NCBI RefSeq assembly: GCF_900090315.1
Contig: NZ_FMHZ01000002.1
Coordinates: forward strand, 868,001-932,000
Length of the DNA stretch: 64,000 bases
From: Micromonospora citrea
GTDB taxonomy: Bacteria; Actinomycetota; Actinomycetes; Mycobacteriales; Micromonosporaceae
Direction of reading: 5' to 3'
Part shown: positions 37,259 to 47,220 of the stretch, piece after piece
Position numbering within the stretch: the stretch's first letter is position 1
Layout of the letters: every line of letters starts with the position of its first letter
Position numbers and translations under genes: made by a program
The notes under the pieces: model-generated
What the model saw: the letters and a program-made list of their open reading frames with translations, nothing else
Told to the model about the DNA's origin: nothing
Database searches by the model: none

Positions 37259-38245
37259 ATGACGACGGCACACCGACCACCCACCCTGAACGACGTCGCC
37301 CTGGCGGCGGGGGTCTCCCGGGCCACCGCGTCGCGGGTGATCGCGGGTACGGGCTACGCCTCGCCGGACGCCCGGGACCGGGTCAACGCCGCCGCCGGCC
37401 GGCTCGGGTACGTTCCGAACCTGACCGCCCGCGCGCTGGTCCGGGGCACCGGGGTACGACTGGTGGTCGCCGTGTCCGGCGCCGGCCCGGCGGTCCTCGA
37501 CGACCCGTACGTCGACCGGGTGGTCGGCGCGGCCGCCCGGGTGTGCGCGCCGTACGGGCTCGGGGTGGCGTTGCACTGGCTGCCGCGGCGGGACCCGTCC
37601 GGGCTGCGCCGGCTGGCCGAGGACCGCAGCGTCGGCGGGGTCGTCCTGGTCAACACCACCCAGGCGGTGCTCCGGGCCGTCCCGGCGGCGCTGCGGGGCC
37701 GGGTCGCGTCGATCGGCATCGGCTCCGCCCTCGTACCCACCTTCGACGTGGACAACGGCGGCGGCACGAAGGCCGTGGTGCGGCACCTGTACGCCACCGG
37801 CCGGCGCCGCATCGCCATGGTGACCGGTCCCCGCTGGCTGTCCTGCGCCGGCCGCTCCGTCGGGGCGTACCGCCGGGTGGTGCGCGACGCGGGCCTGCCG
37901 GTGCGGCTGGTGCGGGGGGACTTCAGCGCGCGCCTGGGCCGGGCGGCGGCCCGCGAGGTGCTCCGGCGCTGGCCGGACACGGACGCGATCGTAGGAATCA
38001 GCGACGCGACCGCGCTGGGGCTGATCGACGGGCTGCGCGGCGACGGCGTCCAGGTGCCCGGGGACGTGGCCGTCACCGGCTTCGACGACATCCCGCTCGC
38101 CGCGATGACCACCCCCGCGCTGACCACGGCGACCCACCCGGTCGGGCAGATCGCCACGGCGGCGGCGACCGCCGTGCTGGCCGGCCGGCCGGTGCCGCCG
38201 GCGACGGTGTTCCCGTCCCGGCTGGTCCGCCGCCTCAGCGCCTGA
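37259..38245 (+). CDS. LacI-family transcriptional regulator
   Basis: 328 residues. N-terminal HTH TLNDVALAAGVSRATASRVI (residues 9-28) with hinge helix NLTARALVRGT, then a periplasmic-binding-like effector domain (VGGVVLVNTT, FDVDNGGGTKAVVRHL, AIVGISDATALGLI, VTGFDDIPLAAM). ATG with GGAGG seven bases upstream. Probably represses the divergent MFS gene through the palindrome at 37149-37164. Confidence 0.95.
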   Translation: MTTAHRPPTLNDVALAAGVSRATASRVIAGTGYASPDARDRVNAAAGRLGYVPNLTARALVRGTGVRLVVAVSGAGPAVLDDPYVDRVVGAAARVCAPYGLGVALHWLPRRDPSGLRRLAEDRSVGGVVLVNTTQAVLRAVPAALRGRVASIGIGSALVPTFDVDNGGGTKAVVRHLYATGRRRIAMVTGPRWLSCAGRSVGAYRRVVRDAGLPVRLVRGDFSARLGRAAAREVLRRWPDTDAIVGISDATALGLIDGLRGDGVQVPGDVAVTGFDDIPLAAMTTPALTTATHPVGQIATAAATAVLAGRPVPPATVFPSRLVRRLSA

Positions 38246-38358
38246 CCCGGCCCGGCCGGGACCGCCGGGATCGTGCGGGCCGGCCCGGCAGGGTTAACCG
38301 CGGGGGCGGCGGGGTAACCGCCGGCGCACCCACGCCGACGACGAGGAGCGGAGATCCC

Positions 38359-39063
38359 GTGGCCGAACCCGCCGCGCCGCACCGGCAGCCGGAGGAGAAC
38401 CCCCGGCACGGCCGGCTCACCGCGCGTCCGGCCCCACCCGCCGCCCGGGCCGCCACCGGCATGGTGACGCTGACCGACGCCGACGGTGGGCCCCTGGCGA
38501 TGGTGTACGCCCCGGAGCCGGTCGCCGACCGGCCGTACCGGCTGGTGCTGCTGCTGCACGGGGCGGGCGGCTCGGCCCGGCAGGGCCTGGACCTGCTGCT
38601 GCCCGTCGCCGACGCGCACCGGCTGCTGCTGGTGGCCCCGCAGGCGGCGTCGAGCAGTTGGGACCTGATCGTGGAAGGTTTCGGGGTGGACGTCCGGCGG
38701 ATCGACGGGCTGCTCGCCAGCGCCTTCGCCGGCTACCCCGTCGGGCAGGTGGCGTTCGGCGGGTTCTCCGACGGCGCCTCGTACGCCCTCTCCCTGGGCC
38801 TGACCAACGGCGACCTGGTCGACGCGGTGGTGGCCTTCTCCCCGGGCTTCGCCGCGCCGCTGGTCACCCACGGCCGGCCCCGGGTCTACGTCTCGCACGG
38901 CGCGGACGACCCGGTCCTGCCGGCCGACGTGTGCAGCCGCCGCCTGGTGCCCCGGCTGCGTTCGCTCGGCTACGACGTCACCTACGACGAGTTCCCGGGC
39001 CCGCACGAGGTGCCCGCCGACATCCGCCACCGCGCCGCCGACTGGCTGACGGTCGCCGAGTGA
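38359..39063 (+). CDS. Alpha/beta hydrolase (PHB depolymerase/feruloyl esterase-like)
   Basis: 234 residues. Oxyanion segment LLLHGAGGS, nucleophile elbow GFSDGAS (about Ser137), Asp in SHGADDPVL and His in PGPHEVP make a complete catalytic triad. The shape matches phospholipase/carboxylesterase-like cytosolic esterases; no signal peptide is seen. GTG start with GGAG nine bases upstream. The 113 bases between lacI and this gene contain no clear hairpin. Confidence 0.85.
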   Translation: MAEPAAPHRQPEENPRHGRLTARPAPPAARAATGMVTLTDADGGPLAMVYAPEPVADRPYRLVLLLHGAGGSARQGLDLLLPVADAHRLLLVAPQAASSSWDLIVEGFGVDVRRIDGLLASAFAGYPVGQVAFGGFSDGASYALSLGLTNGDLVDAVVAFSPGFAAPLVTHGRPRVYVSHGADDPVLPADVCSRRLVPRLRSLGYDVTYDEFPGPHEVPADIRHRAADWLTVAE

Positions 39064-39127
39064 CCCGGCCGACCGGCATCCGGGACGCCCGACGGTGCGG
39101 GCCCGCCGGGCACCATTCGCGCTCGTC

Positions 39128-39133
39128 TACGCT
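39128..39133 (+). promoter_or_regulatory. -10 element TACGCT of a leaderless promoter
   Basis: TACGCT ends six bases before the ATG at 39140 and fits TAnnnT. Confidence 0.5.
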
Positions 39134-39139
39134 CGCGGG

Positions 39140-40072
39140 ATGGACCCGCTCACCGGGCTGCTCGACGGCCCCCGGGCCCGGGGCGCCTTCCTGCTCCGGT
39201 CGCTGCTGGATCCGCCCTTCGCCCTGCGCATCGAGGACCGCGCCCCGCTGACCGTGGTCGCCCTGGTGCGCGGCGCGGCCTGGGTGGTGCCCGACGACGG
39301 CGCGCCGACCCGGCTGGGGCCCGGCGACGTGGCGGTGCTGCGCGGGCCCGACGGCTACCTGGTGGCCGACGACCCGGCCACCCCGCCGCAGGTCGTCATC
39401 CATCCCGGGCAGCGGTGCGCCACCCTGCGCGGGGAGCCGCTGGTCGAGTCGATGGCGCTGGGCGTACGCACCTGGGGCACCGGCACGGACGGCGCGACCG
39501 TGCTGCTGACCGGCACCTACCAGCTTCCCGGGGAGCTGAGCCGGCGGCTGCTCACCGCCCTGCCGCCGCTGGTCGTCGTCGGGGGCGACGAGTGGCGCAG
39601 CCCGCTGGTGCCCCTGCTCGCCGAGGAGGTCACCCGGGACGCGCCCGGCCAGGAGGCGGTCCTCGACCGGCTGCTCGACCTGCTGCTGATCGCCGCGCTG
39701 CGCACCTGGTTCGCCCGCCCCGGCGCCGCGCCCGCCTGGTACGTCGCCGCCGCCGACCCGGTGGTCGGCCCGGCGCTGCGGCTGCTCCAGAACGACCCGG
39801 CCCGGCCGTGGACGGTCGCCTCCCTCGCGGCCGAGGTGGGCGTCTCCCGGGCGGCGCTGGCCCGCCGGTTCACCGAACTGGTCGGCGAGCCGCCGATGAC
39901 GTTCCTCACCGGGTGGCGGCTGGCGCTCGCCGCCGACCTGCTCCGCGAGCCGGACGCCACCCTGGGCGCGGTGGCCCGCAAGGTCGGCTACAGCAGCCCG
40001 TTCGCGCTGAGCACGGCGTTCCGCCGGGTCCGCGGGGTCACCCCACGCGACCACCGCCTCGCCGCGCCCTGA
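39140..40072 (+). CDS. AraC-family regulator with cupin sensor domain
   Basis: 310 residues. The N-terminal cupin half (LVRGAAWVVPDDGAPTRL, GDVAVLRGPDGYLV) is typical of the AraC_binding_2/cupin_6 group. The C-terminal double HTH is at about 205-305 (WTVASLAAEVGVSRAALARRF, KVGYSSPFALSTAFRRVRG). Regulators of this subgroup often control neighbouring oxidoreductase or esterase genes. Leaderless start. Confidence 0.93.
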   Translation: MDPLTGLLDGPRARGAFLLRSLLDPPFALRIEDRAPLTVVALVRGAAWVVPDDGAPTRLGPGDVAVLRGPDGYLVADDPATPPQVVIHPGQRCATLRGEPLVESMALGVRTWGTGTDGATVLLTGTYQLPGELSRRLLTALPPLVVVGGDEWRSPLVPLLAEEVTRDAPGQEAVLDRLLDLLLIAALRTWFARPGAAPAWYVAAADPVVGPALRLLQNDPARPWTVASLAAEVGVSRAALARRFTELVGEPPMTFLTGWRLALAADLLREPDATLGAVARKVGYSSPFALSTAFRRVRGVTPRDHRLAAP

Positions 40073-40255
40073 ACCGCCGCCGGACCCGAAGGAGCCCGGG
40101 CAGGGCTGCTGGCGGACCCGGCCCTTCGAGTCCGACGTGCGGTGGCAGGCGGTGCGGTCCGGATCACGGGCGGCTCACGTCGCCTCCCGTGCCCGCCGGC
40201 AGGGCCGGGCGTCGGGTGGGCGACGCCAGGGGCCCGCATCATGGTGAAGATCCGC

Positions 40256-40261
40256 TATAAG
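40256..40261 (+). promoter_or_regulatory. -10-like element TATAAG, leaderless
   Basis: TATAAG ends six bases before the ATG at 40268. It is close to TATAAT and is AT-rich against its surroundings. Confidence 0.45.
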
Positions 40262-40267
40262 TGGCGC

Positions 40268-41002
40268 ATGGAGTTTCCCGCCTACCTGGCCACCATGCCG
40301 ATGCACGCGATCACCGAGATCCACGGCGAACCGGGCCTGCTCGCCCGCTTCCGGCTGGAGCTGCGCGCGTTCGACGAGGCCGCCCGGGGGCGACTCACCG
40401 AGGCCCTCGACCTCGCCGCCGAGCTGCACCGCGACGACCGGCGGGTGCGCGAGCCCTACCTCAACCACCTGCTGCGGGTGGCGATCCGGATGATGCACCA
40501 CTACCAGGTGCGCGACGTCGACGTGATCGTCGCCGGCCTGCTGCACGACGCCGTCGAGGACCACCCCGACGAGCTGGCCGCCGCCGGTGGGCACGCCGGC
40601 GACGACGCCACCGCCGCCGCGCTGGCCGTCCTCGCCGAGCGGTTCGGCCCGCGCGTGGCGCGCCTGGTCGCGGCGGTGACCAATCCGGCGTACGACCCGG
40701 AGCGCGACAAGCACGCGCAGTACCGGGAGCACGTGGCGGCCAGCCTGGACCGGGAGCCGTGGGCGCGGGTCATCAAGATCTCCGACTTCACCGACAACGG
40801 GGTGGGCGTCATCCACACCGTCGGGCCGAAGGTCACCTCGTCGGCCCGCAAGTACCGGCCGCTCGTGCCGGTCTACCGCGAGCTGGTCACCCGGCCGGAC
40901 ACTCCCCTGTCGGCGCCCGTGAAGCGGCACATCCTCGACCAGCTCGACCTGGCCGAGGAACGCTTCAGCGCCATCCTCGACCAGCCGGCGCACCCGAACT
41001 GA
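40268..41002 (+). CDS. HD-domain phosphohydrolase (SpoT/MESH1-like)
   Basis: 244 residues. His67 in YLNHLLRVA, the HD pair in GLLHDAVED (His93, Asp94) and a later Asp in IKISDFTDN give the HD metal site in the arrangement of (p)ppGpp hydrolases. No synthetase, TGS or ACT domains are present, so it would be a stand-alone small alarmone hydrolase or another nucleotidase. It ends 24 bases before the convergent end of the BREX helicase gene. Confidence 0.8.
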   Translation: MEFPAYLATMPMHAITEIHGEPGLLARFRLELRAFDEAARGRLTEALDLAAELHRDDRRVREPYLNHLLRVAIRMMHHYQVRDVDVIVAGLLHDAVEDHPDELAAAGGHAGDDATAAALAVLAERFGPRVARLVAAVTNPAYDPERDKHAQYREHVAASLDREPWARVIKISDFTDNGVGVIHTVGPKVTSSARKYRPLVPVYRELVTRPDTPLSAPVKRHILDQLDLAEERFSAILDQPAHPN

Positions 41003-41025
41003 CGACGGCGCGATCCGGTCGGGGG

Positions 41026-43158
41026 TCAGCCCGACAGGTACACCGTCCGGGTGGGTTCGGCGAGCACCGCGCGCGCAGCCGGCAGGTCGGCCAGCCGCGC
41101 GGCCAGGGTCGCCGCCGCCAGGCGTTCGGGCAGCGCGGCGCTGAACTTGAGCCCGGCGAGGGCCTTCTCGGTGACGTCCGGCAGGCAGACCCGCTCGGCG
41201 GCGTCGGCCATGGCCGCCCGCACCGTGTTGCGGTCGACGTCGGGTCGCAGCCGGATCGAGGCGTCGTCGTACCGCTGGGTCGGGTCGGCGATCTCGCTGA
41301 GGGTGGCGATCAGGGTGGCGTTGGCCCGGAAGCCGGCCCACGTCCACCACTTCGTCTCGCCGTCGGCGTCGCGGGCGACCACCGTGCCGCCGGGGTGGAC
41401 GAGGGAAGTGGCCTCCTGCCGCAACTGGGCGAGCCTGGTGCTGGCCCGGCCGGTCAGCGCGACCGGCGGGTCGGCGCCGAGGAGCACGTCGCGCATCGCC
41501 CGGACCATCCGGTACGACAGCCCCTGGGGCGACCCGCCGGTCATCCAGAGCGCCTTGCCGCCGCCGTCGGCGGGCTCGACGAAGCAGCGCCTGCGCTTCC
41601 AGTCGACGTGGGTGACCCGCCAGCTGCGCCCGGCGAGCAGCAGCAGCCGGGGGCCCTGCACCTTGGCGGTGAGCAGCGCAGGGTCCGTGCGCCCGATCTC
41701 GGTGCGACCGGAGAGCACGGTGAACTGGGGCGGGGCGGTGAACACCGCCAGCATGTCCATGAAGTGCCGGCGACCGAACCGCAGCTCCGCCTCCGGCCCG
41801 ATGAAGAGCATCCCGGAGTCGACGTCGAGGTAGCCGCGCTCGACGAGGTGCCGCACGATCACCTCGGCGCTCTTGTCGAAGGGCGCCAGCCCGTTCCACT
41901 CCGCCGGCCACACCTGGTCGCCGACGCGGTGCCGCTGCAGCGACAGCGCGAGCATCTGCTGGGCCACGATGTGTCGGGGCTCCGGCGGCGGCACGACGGC
42001 CTCTACCCAACCCTGCGACCAGAGGTGGAGCAGCCCGGCGGCGTGCAGCAGCCCTTCGCCGTCCAGCGCGAGGAAGAGGCAGTTCCGGCTGCTGCCGGGC
42101 CGCCGTCCGGTCCGGCCGATGCGCTGCAGGAACGCGGCGACGGTACGCGGGGCGTCGATCTGGATGACCCGGTCGAGGTCGCCCACGTCGATGCCCAGCT
42201 CGAGGGTGCTGGTGGCGACGATGACGCAGTCCCGCTCCTGCGCGAACGCCTCCTCGGCCCGCCGTCGCTCGTCCACCGACAGCGAGGCGTGGGAGAGGAA
42301 CGTCGTCACGTCGAGTGCCCGCAGCCGCTGGCCGAGCTCCTCCACCAAGGCGCGGGAGTCGCAGAACACCAACCGCTTCTCGCCGCGGTGCAGGGCCGCG
42401 ATCACCTTGGCGGCGTTGTGGACGGACCCGACGTAGTCAAGCTCGACCTCGCCGGCCGGAGTCGGTGCCGCCGTCGTGGCGCGGGCCGGCGCGCCGATGC
42501 CGGGTGCCACGACCCGCGCCCGCCGCAGGTCGCGTCCGGAGCCCTGCAGCCAGCCCAGCAGCTCGTCGGGGTTGCCCACCGTGGCGGACAGGCCGACCCG
42601 CTGCACCGGGCGACCGGCCACCCGGGAGAGGCGTTCGAGGACGGCCAGCAGGTGCCAGCCCCGGTCGTCTCCCGCGAACGCGTGCACCTCGTCGACCACG
42701 ATCGCCCGGAGCTGCCCGAAGAACTCGTCGTGGTCGACGGCGGCGCTGACCAGCATCGACTCCAGGGACTCCGGCGTGGTGAGCAGGACGTCCGGCCGCT
42801 CCCGGAGGATCGTCCGGCGCCGGCCCATGGTCACGTCGCCGTGCCAGAGCGCGGCGCGGCGACCGAGCCAACCGGCGTAGGCCTCGAGGCGGGGCAGGAG
42901 GTTGTTGAGCAGGGCCTTCAGCGGGCAGACGTAGAGCACGGAGGTGCCCGCCCAGTTCTCCTGCGCCATCCGGGACAGCAGCGGGAACACCGCCGCCTCG
43001 GTCTTGCCGCCAGCGGTGGGGGCGAGGAGCAGGGCGTCCTCGCCGTCGAGCAGCGGCCGCACTGCGGCGTCCTGCAGGGGCCGCAGCGCCGGCCACTGCA
43101 ACGTGTTGACCACGTGGTGCAGCACGACCGGGTGCAGCAGCTCGGCACCACTCGTCAT
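41026..43158 (-). CDS. brxHI: DEAD/DEAH-box helicase of BREX type 2, BrxHI
   Basis: 710 residues, superfamily 2 helicase. Walker A APTAGGKTEA (residues 46-55), Walker B VVDEVHAF, motif III LSATVG, and the second RecA domain with VATSTLELGIDVGDLD and QRIGRTGR. A C-terminal DNA-binding region follows. Last gene of pglY-pglZ-brxD-brxHI, 13 bases after the brxD stop. BREX blocks phage replication; the helicase's exact step is not established. Confidence 0.87.
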   Translation of the reverse strand: MTSGAELLHPVVLHHVVNTLQWPALRPLQDAAVRPLLDGEDALLLAPTAGGKTEAAVFPLLSRMAQENWAGTSVLYVCPLKALLNNLLPRLEAYAGWLGRRAALWHGDVTMGRRRTILRERPDVLLTTPESLESMLVSAAVDHDEFFGQLRAIVVDEVHAFAGDDRGWHLLAVLERLSRVAGRPVQRVGLSATVGNPDELLGWLQGSGRDLRRARVVAPGIGAPARATTAAPTPAGEVELDYVGSVHNAAKVIAALHRGEKRLVFCDSRALVEELGQRLRALDVTTFLSHASLSVDERRRAEEAFAQERDCVIVATSTLELGIDVGDLDRVIQIDAPRTVAAFLQRIGRTGRRPGSSRNCLFLALDGEGLLHAAGLLHLWSQGWVEAVVPPPEPRHIVAQQMLALSLQRHRVGDQVWPAEWNGLAPFDKSAEVIVRHLVERGYLDVDSGMLFIGPEAELRFGRRHFMDMLAVFTAPPQFTVLSGRTEIGRTDPALLTAKVQGPRLLLLAGRSWRVTHVDWKRRRCFVEPADGGGKALWMTGGSPQGLSYRMVRAMRDVLLGADPPVALTGRASTRLAQLRQEATSLVHPGGTVVARDADGETKWWTWAGFRANATLIATLSEIADPTQRYDDASIRLRPDVDRNTVRAAMADAAERVCLPDVTEKALAGLKFSAALPERLAAATLAARLADLPAARAVLAEPTRTVYLSG

Positions 43159-43171
43159 GACGGAGGCGTCC

Positions 43172-44485
43172 CTACAGCTCGAGCGGGACCGCGTCGGCGC
43201 TGCTCGCGTTGCGCTCGACGTCGGTCATCTCGGTGGCGGTCAGGGTCGGCGCGTAGTGCTGCCGGGGGTCGAACTCGGCGAACTGGTCCACCCGGTCGAG
43301 CACCTCCCCCACCAGCTTCTTGAGGAACAGGCGCGGGGCCACCCCGACTTTGCCGCCGAGTCCGCCGGCGACCGCGCGGGCCAGGTCGCCCAGATACCCG
43401 TCGTCGACGAGGCCGCGCACCCGGTCCGGGGCCGCCGAACCGTCCGCGTAGAGGTCGCGCACCCGTCCACCCAGCTCGACCAGGGAGTCGACGGTGAAGC
43501 CGGGCAGCCGGATCTGCACCGCGCGCGGGTTGTCGAACCGCGCGTCGGTGGTGAAGTCGACGGCGAGCCGCTGCGCCAGCGGCGCGAGCCGCTGCACGCC
43601 CTGCGGCCCCTCGTAGAAGGCCGGGGTGCCGGTGATGATCAGGTACAGCCCGGGGAACCGTCCCGAGTGTACCTCGTCGATGAGCTGCCGCAGCGCGTTG
43701 AGGGCCTTGTCCCGGGCGTCCGAGCGGACCCGTTGCAGCGTCTCCACCTCGTCGAGCACGAGCAGCAGGCCGGGATGGCCGCTGTCACGCAGCACGGCGA
43801 GCAGCCCCTGCACGAAGCTCAGCGCGGCGAAGTGGTCCAGGTCGCCCTTGACGCCGGCGGTCCGGCGGGCGGCCGCGGCGACGTGCGGCTGTCCGCCGAG
43901 CCAGGCGAGCACCGCGTCGGCCGTCGTCGAGTCTCCGGCGAGGGTGGCGCGCCGGTAGCCGCGCAGGGCGGCGGCGAAGGCGGGGGCGCTCCGGCTGACG
44001 GTCGCGAGCCGCTGGTCCAGCAGCGTGGCGACCGCCCGGTCGAGGGCGTCGACGTCGTCGGCCGCGACCTCGCCGGCCGCGAGGACGTCCTCCTCCAGCG
44101 CGTAGAACCAGCCGTCGACGACCGGCCGCAGCGCGCTCGGCGGGAACGTCGAGGTGCTCAGCCGCTCGGTGAGCCGCCGGTAGACGGTCTCCAGCCGGTG
44201 CAGCGGGGTCTCGTTCTCGGAGACCTGCACCTCCGCCGTGGCGAGGTTGGCCCGTCGGGCGCGTTCGGCGATCCACCGGGTGAAGAACGTCTTACCGGAG
44301 CCGTACTCGCCGCGGACGGCCTTGAAGACGGAGCCGCCGGTGGCGACGGTGTCGAGGTCCTCGCCGATCGCGGCGCCGAACCGGTCGAGCCCCACCGCGA
44401 AGAGGTCGAGGCCGGCCGAGGGCACGGCGCCCCGGCGCAGGGCGTCGACGACCTCCCGGCGGCGGGCCGGGCTGACGCCGCTCAC
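43172..44485 (-). CDS. brxD: BREX ATP-binding protein BrxD
   Basis: 437 residues, usual BrxD length. N-terminal RRREVVDALRRGAVP, Walker A GEYGSGKT (59-66), Walker B LLLVLDEVETL, and the conserved GGKVGVAPRLFLKKLV and DPRQHY near the C-terminus are typical. GTG start overlapping the pglZ stop (GTGA). A core component of type 2 BREX. Confidence 0.9.
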   Translation of the reverse strand: MSGVSPARRREVVDALRRGAVPSAGLDLFAVGLDRFGAAIGEDLDTVATGGSVFKAVRGEYGSGKTFFTRWIAERARRANLATAEVQVSENETPLHRLETVYRRLTERLSTSTFPPSALRPVVDGWFYALEEDVLAAGEVAADDVDALDRAVATLLDQRLATVSRSAPAFAAALRGYRRATLAGDSTTADAVLAWLGGQPHVAAAARRTAGVKGDLDHFAALSFVQGLLAVLRDSGHPGLLLVLDEVETLQRVRSDARDKALNALRQLIDEVHSGRFPGLYLIITGTPAFYEGPQGVQRLAPLAQRLAVDFTTDARFDNPRAVQIRLPGFTVDSLVELGGRVRDLYADGSAAPDRVRGLVDDGYLGDLARAVAGGLGGKVGVAPRLFLKKLVGEVLDRVDQFAEFDPRQHYAPTLTATEMTDVERNASSADAVPLEL

Positions 44486-47220
44486 GAGGGGCCTGCCGGC
44501 AGCCGGAACTGCTCCCGCAGCAGCCGCAGGTCCAGCCGTACGGTGCGGCCGTTGTCGGTCAGCGAGAGCACCGGGTAGTTGTCGACGTTGAAGATCCGTT
44601 GCAGGGCGTTGACGAAGCCGGTCGCGCGGGCCGGCACCTCGCCGGCCCGCTGGGCCAGCACCGCCGCCGGCAGCACGCCCTTGGCGTCGGCCAACGCGCG
44701 CATCGCCGCCTCGATCTTCCGCACTTCCACCCGACGCGGCGTCAGGCCGTGCTGCGCCTCGAACAGCTCGGTGGCGAGCAGCGCCGCCACCAGGTCGCCG
44801 TCGCCGGCCGGCGTCACCGCCGCGGTCGTCGTCGCCTCCGGTACGTCGAACAGCGCGTCCCCGGTGACGGCGGGGGCCTTCCGGCGCGGCTTGGGCACGG
44901 CTGCCGGCGCCACGGCAGCCGGTGGCGACGCGGCCGGTGCGGTCGGCCGCCACCACTGCGGTTCGCGGGCCTCGACGGGTGCCCAGCCGGCCGGCGGCTC
45001 GGCGACGTTCGGCAGCAGGAAGGCCAGCAGCGGGATGGTGACTTCGGCGAGCGACGCGCCGCCGTGGTAGCCCGCCTTGCTGGGCCGGTACCGCAGCAGC
45101 GGGTCCCACAACGCGATCGTCCGCTTGCCGTCGGCGACGACGCGGGGGCCGGACAGCTCGATCTCGCCGGGCGCGGTCGGGCCGGGGCCGGTCCGGTGCC
45201 GCGCCGAGGCGGCGTCGGCGGCCTTGACGTGCTGACCGCCGCGTTCCAGCACGTGACCATGGTCGCTGGTGACGACGATCGCGCGGCCGGAGGACCGCGC
45301 CTGGTCGAGCAGGCTGCGCAGGAACCCGATGTCGTCGAGCTGCCACCCGGCCTCGTCGCCCTCCCGCCCGTGGGCCAGCGACTCGTCCACCGTGTTGATC
45401 ACGACGGCAACCACGGGCGCCGGGCCCGCGACCGCCGCCGCCAGTTCGCCGGCGAACACCTCGCCCGCGCCGCCCCGGGCCGGGCCCTTGTGGAAGATCC
45501 GCGAGCCCCTGCCCCAGCGGCCGTCGGCGAAGAGCTTCTTCTCGTGCTCCTGGTTACCGCTGCGCAGCGCGCCGGCGAAGAGCGAGGTGCGGGAGACGGC
45601 GGTCAGCGTGGGCAGCGCCGCCACGACGCCCCGCCGGCGTCCCGCGCCGGCCCCGGCGAGCGGGTCGTACTCGACCCAGTGCTGGGACAGCTCGTCGGCG
45701 AGCTGCACCGCGACCGCCGCACTCATCCCGTCGAGGACCACGAGCAGCACCGGCCGGTCGGCGCGGATCAACGGCTCGACGACACGCGGAAGCAGATTCT
45801 CCACGGTGAGCAGCCCGCCGTCGTTGCCCGGCCCGGCGGTCGCCCAGGCGCCGAGGCGTCCGGCGAAGGCGCCGTCGAGTTCACGGCGACGTGCCTGCGC
45901 GCGATCGTGGATCGCCCGGAACGCCTGCTGCAGCTCCGGATGGGCGTCCTCACCGGCCCAGACGTGGTTGAGCGCCAGGTCGACCCAGCCCCACTCGGCG
46001 ATCTGCCGATCCACCCCGTCGGCGACGCTCTCGGGCGGTGCCACGTCCGTGCCGAGCCAGCGGACGAGGCGCTGCGCCATCCGGATCCGCGTGATCCGCT
46101 GCGTCTCCGCCTCCGCCAGCCGGTGCTCGGCGAGGTGCCCGACCGCCACCTCCAAAGCGGGGTCCGCCGCGTCGTGCAGCCCGGTGAGCAGGGCTCGGGC
46201 CGCGACACCGATCCGCTGGTTGAAGCCGGTGCGCAGGATCGGGCTGTGCCCGGCGCTGCCGGCCGCGTTGAACTGGACGAGCAGTTCCTCTGCCCGGTCG
46301 AGCACCGCGTGCCCCTGCCGCCGCACGTCGGTCTTCGGGGCGACGAGCAGGCCGGTGACGACCTGCACGGCAGCCTCGGCGAAGCCCCGCACGGTCGCGT
46401 CGTCGTTGAGGCTGCCGAAATACTGGTCGACCCGGCCCTGGGCGCGTACCGCGTCGGCGCTGTCGGTGCTCCACAACGCGTCGCAGACCAGGCCGAGGGG
46501 CAGCGCCTCCGTGCCGTGACCGGCGGCGATCAGCGCGAACAGGGCCTTCGCCGGCCGGCCGAACTGCTCCACGAGCCACCGGGCCAGCCCGTCCTGTTCC
46601 TCCTCGCGGAGCAGCCCGTACGCCTCGACCGCGCCCGGTTGGGCGCTCCACCGCAGCAGCGCGGCGACGTCGAGGTCGTCGGGGCCCTCGCCCCGCCGGT
46701 CGAGGCCGAGGCGCACGGCGGCGAGGTGCCGCAGCGCGACGTCGCGGGTCAGCACGGCGGTGGCCAGCTTGGGCCAGCCCGCAGCCGGCATCGCGTCGAG
46801 CAACGCCATCCCGGCCCACGACTCCCGCTCCAGAGCGGTGTCCGGCAGTTGCGCGCCGAACGCGTCCACGACGAGGTCCCACGGCTCGACGGTGAGGACC
46901 CGCTGCCGGAAGATCCGGCTCCGGACGCCGTGGTGCAGCACGGACTCCGGGATGTCGGTGAGCAGCACCAGCACCTCGTCGCCGCGGTCGGCGACGAGGT
47001 GCTCCCAGACGGCGAGCGGCGACACGCACGGCACGATCCGGGCGCGCCGGCCGTCGGGCAACAGCATCGTCGGGTCGTGCGGCCACGCCGGTTCGGCGCG
47101 CACCACCAGCACGGGGTACGCGTCTCCGTTGCGGTGCCGGTCGAGTTGTTGCGCCACCTTCTGGCGCAACGCCACCGGGCTGATCCGCAGCGCCTGGGCG
47201 AGGGCGGGTGCCTGAGTCAC
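44482..47220 (-). CDS. pglZ: BREX phosphatase-like protein PglZ
   Basis: 912 residues. The central PglZ domain belongs to the alkaline phosphatase superfamily: VLLVVLDGMSAA (about residue 490) carries the first metal-ligand Asp, LTAVSRTSLFAG the nucleophile-region Ser/Thr, and VVTSDHGHVLERGG (about 650) the DHG metal motif. GTG start overlapping pglY. In the Pgl system of Streptomyces, PglZ is essential for phage growth limitation. A Pro/Ala-rich hinge separates the C-terminal domain. Confidence 0.93.
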   Translation of the reverse strand: MTQAPALAQALRISPVALRQKVAQQLDRHRNGDAYPVLVVRAEPAWPHDPTMLLPDGRRARIVPCVSPLAVWEHLVADRGDEVLVLLTDIPESVLHHGVRSRIFRQRVLTVEPWDLVVDAFGAQLPDTALERESWAGMALLDAMPAAGWPKLATAVLTRDVALRHLAAVRLGLDRRGEGPDDLDVAALLRWSAQPGAVEAYGLLREEEQDGLARWLVEQFGRPAKALFALIAAGHGTEALPLGLVCDALWSTDSADAVRAQGRVDQYFGSLNDDATVRGFAEAAVQVVTGLLVAPKTDVRRQGHAVLDRAEELLVQFNAAGSAGHSPILRTGFNQRIGVAARALLTGLHDAADPALEVAVGHLAEHRLAEAETQRITRIRMAQRLVRWLGTDVAPPESVADGVDRQIAEWGWVDLALNHVWAGEDAHPELQQAFRAIHDRAQARRRELDGAFAGRLGAWATAGPGNDGGLLTVENLLPRVVEPLIRADRPVLLVVLDGMSAAVAVQLADELSQHWVEYDPLAGAGAGRRRGVVAALPTLTAVSRTSLFAGALRSGNQEHEKKLFADGRWGRGSRIFHKGPARGGAGEVFAGELAAAVAGPAPVVAVVINTVDESLAHGREGDEAGWQLDDIGFLRSLLDQARSSGRAIVVTSDHGHVLERGGQHVKAADAASARHRTGPGPTAPGEIELSGPRVVADGKRTIALWDPLLRYRPSKAGYHGGASLAEVTIPLLAFLLPNVAEPPAGWAPVEAREPQWWRPTAPAASPPAAVAPAAVPKPRRKAPAVTGDALFDVPEATTTAAVTPAGDGDLVAALLATELFEAQHGLTPRRVEVRKIEAAMRALADAKGVLPAAVLAQRAGEVPARATGFVNALQRIFNVDNYPVLSLTDNGRTVRLDLRLLREQFRLPAGPS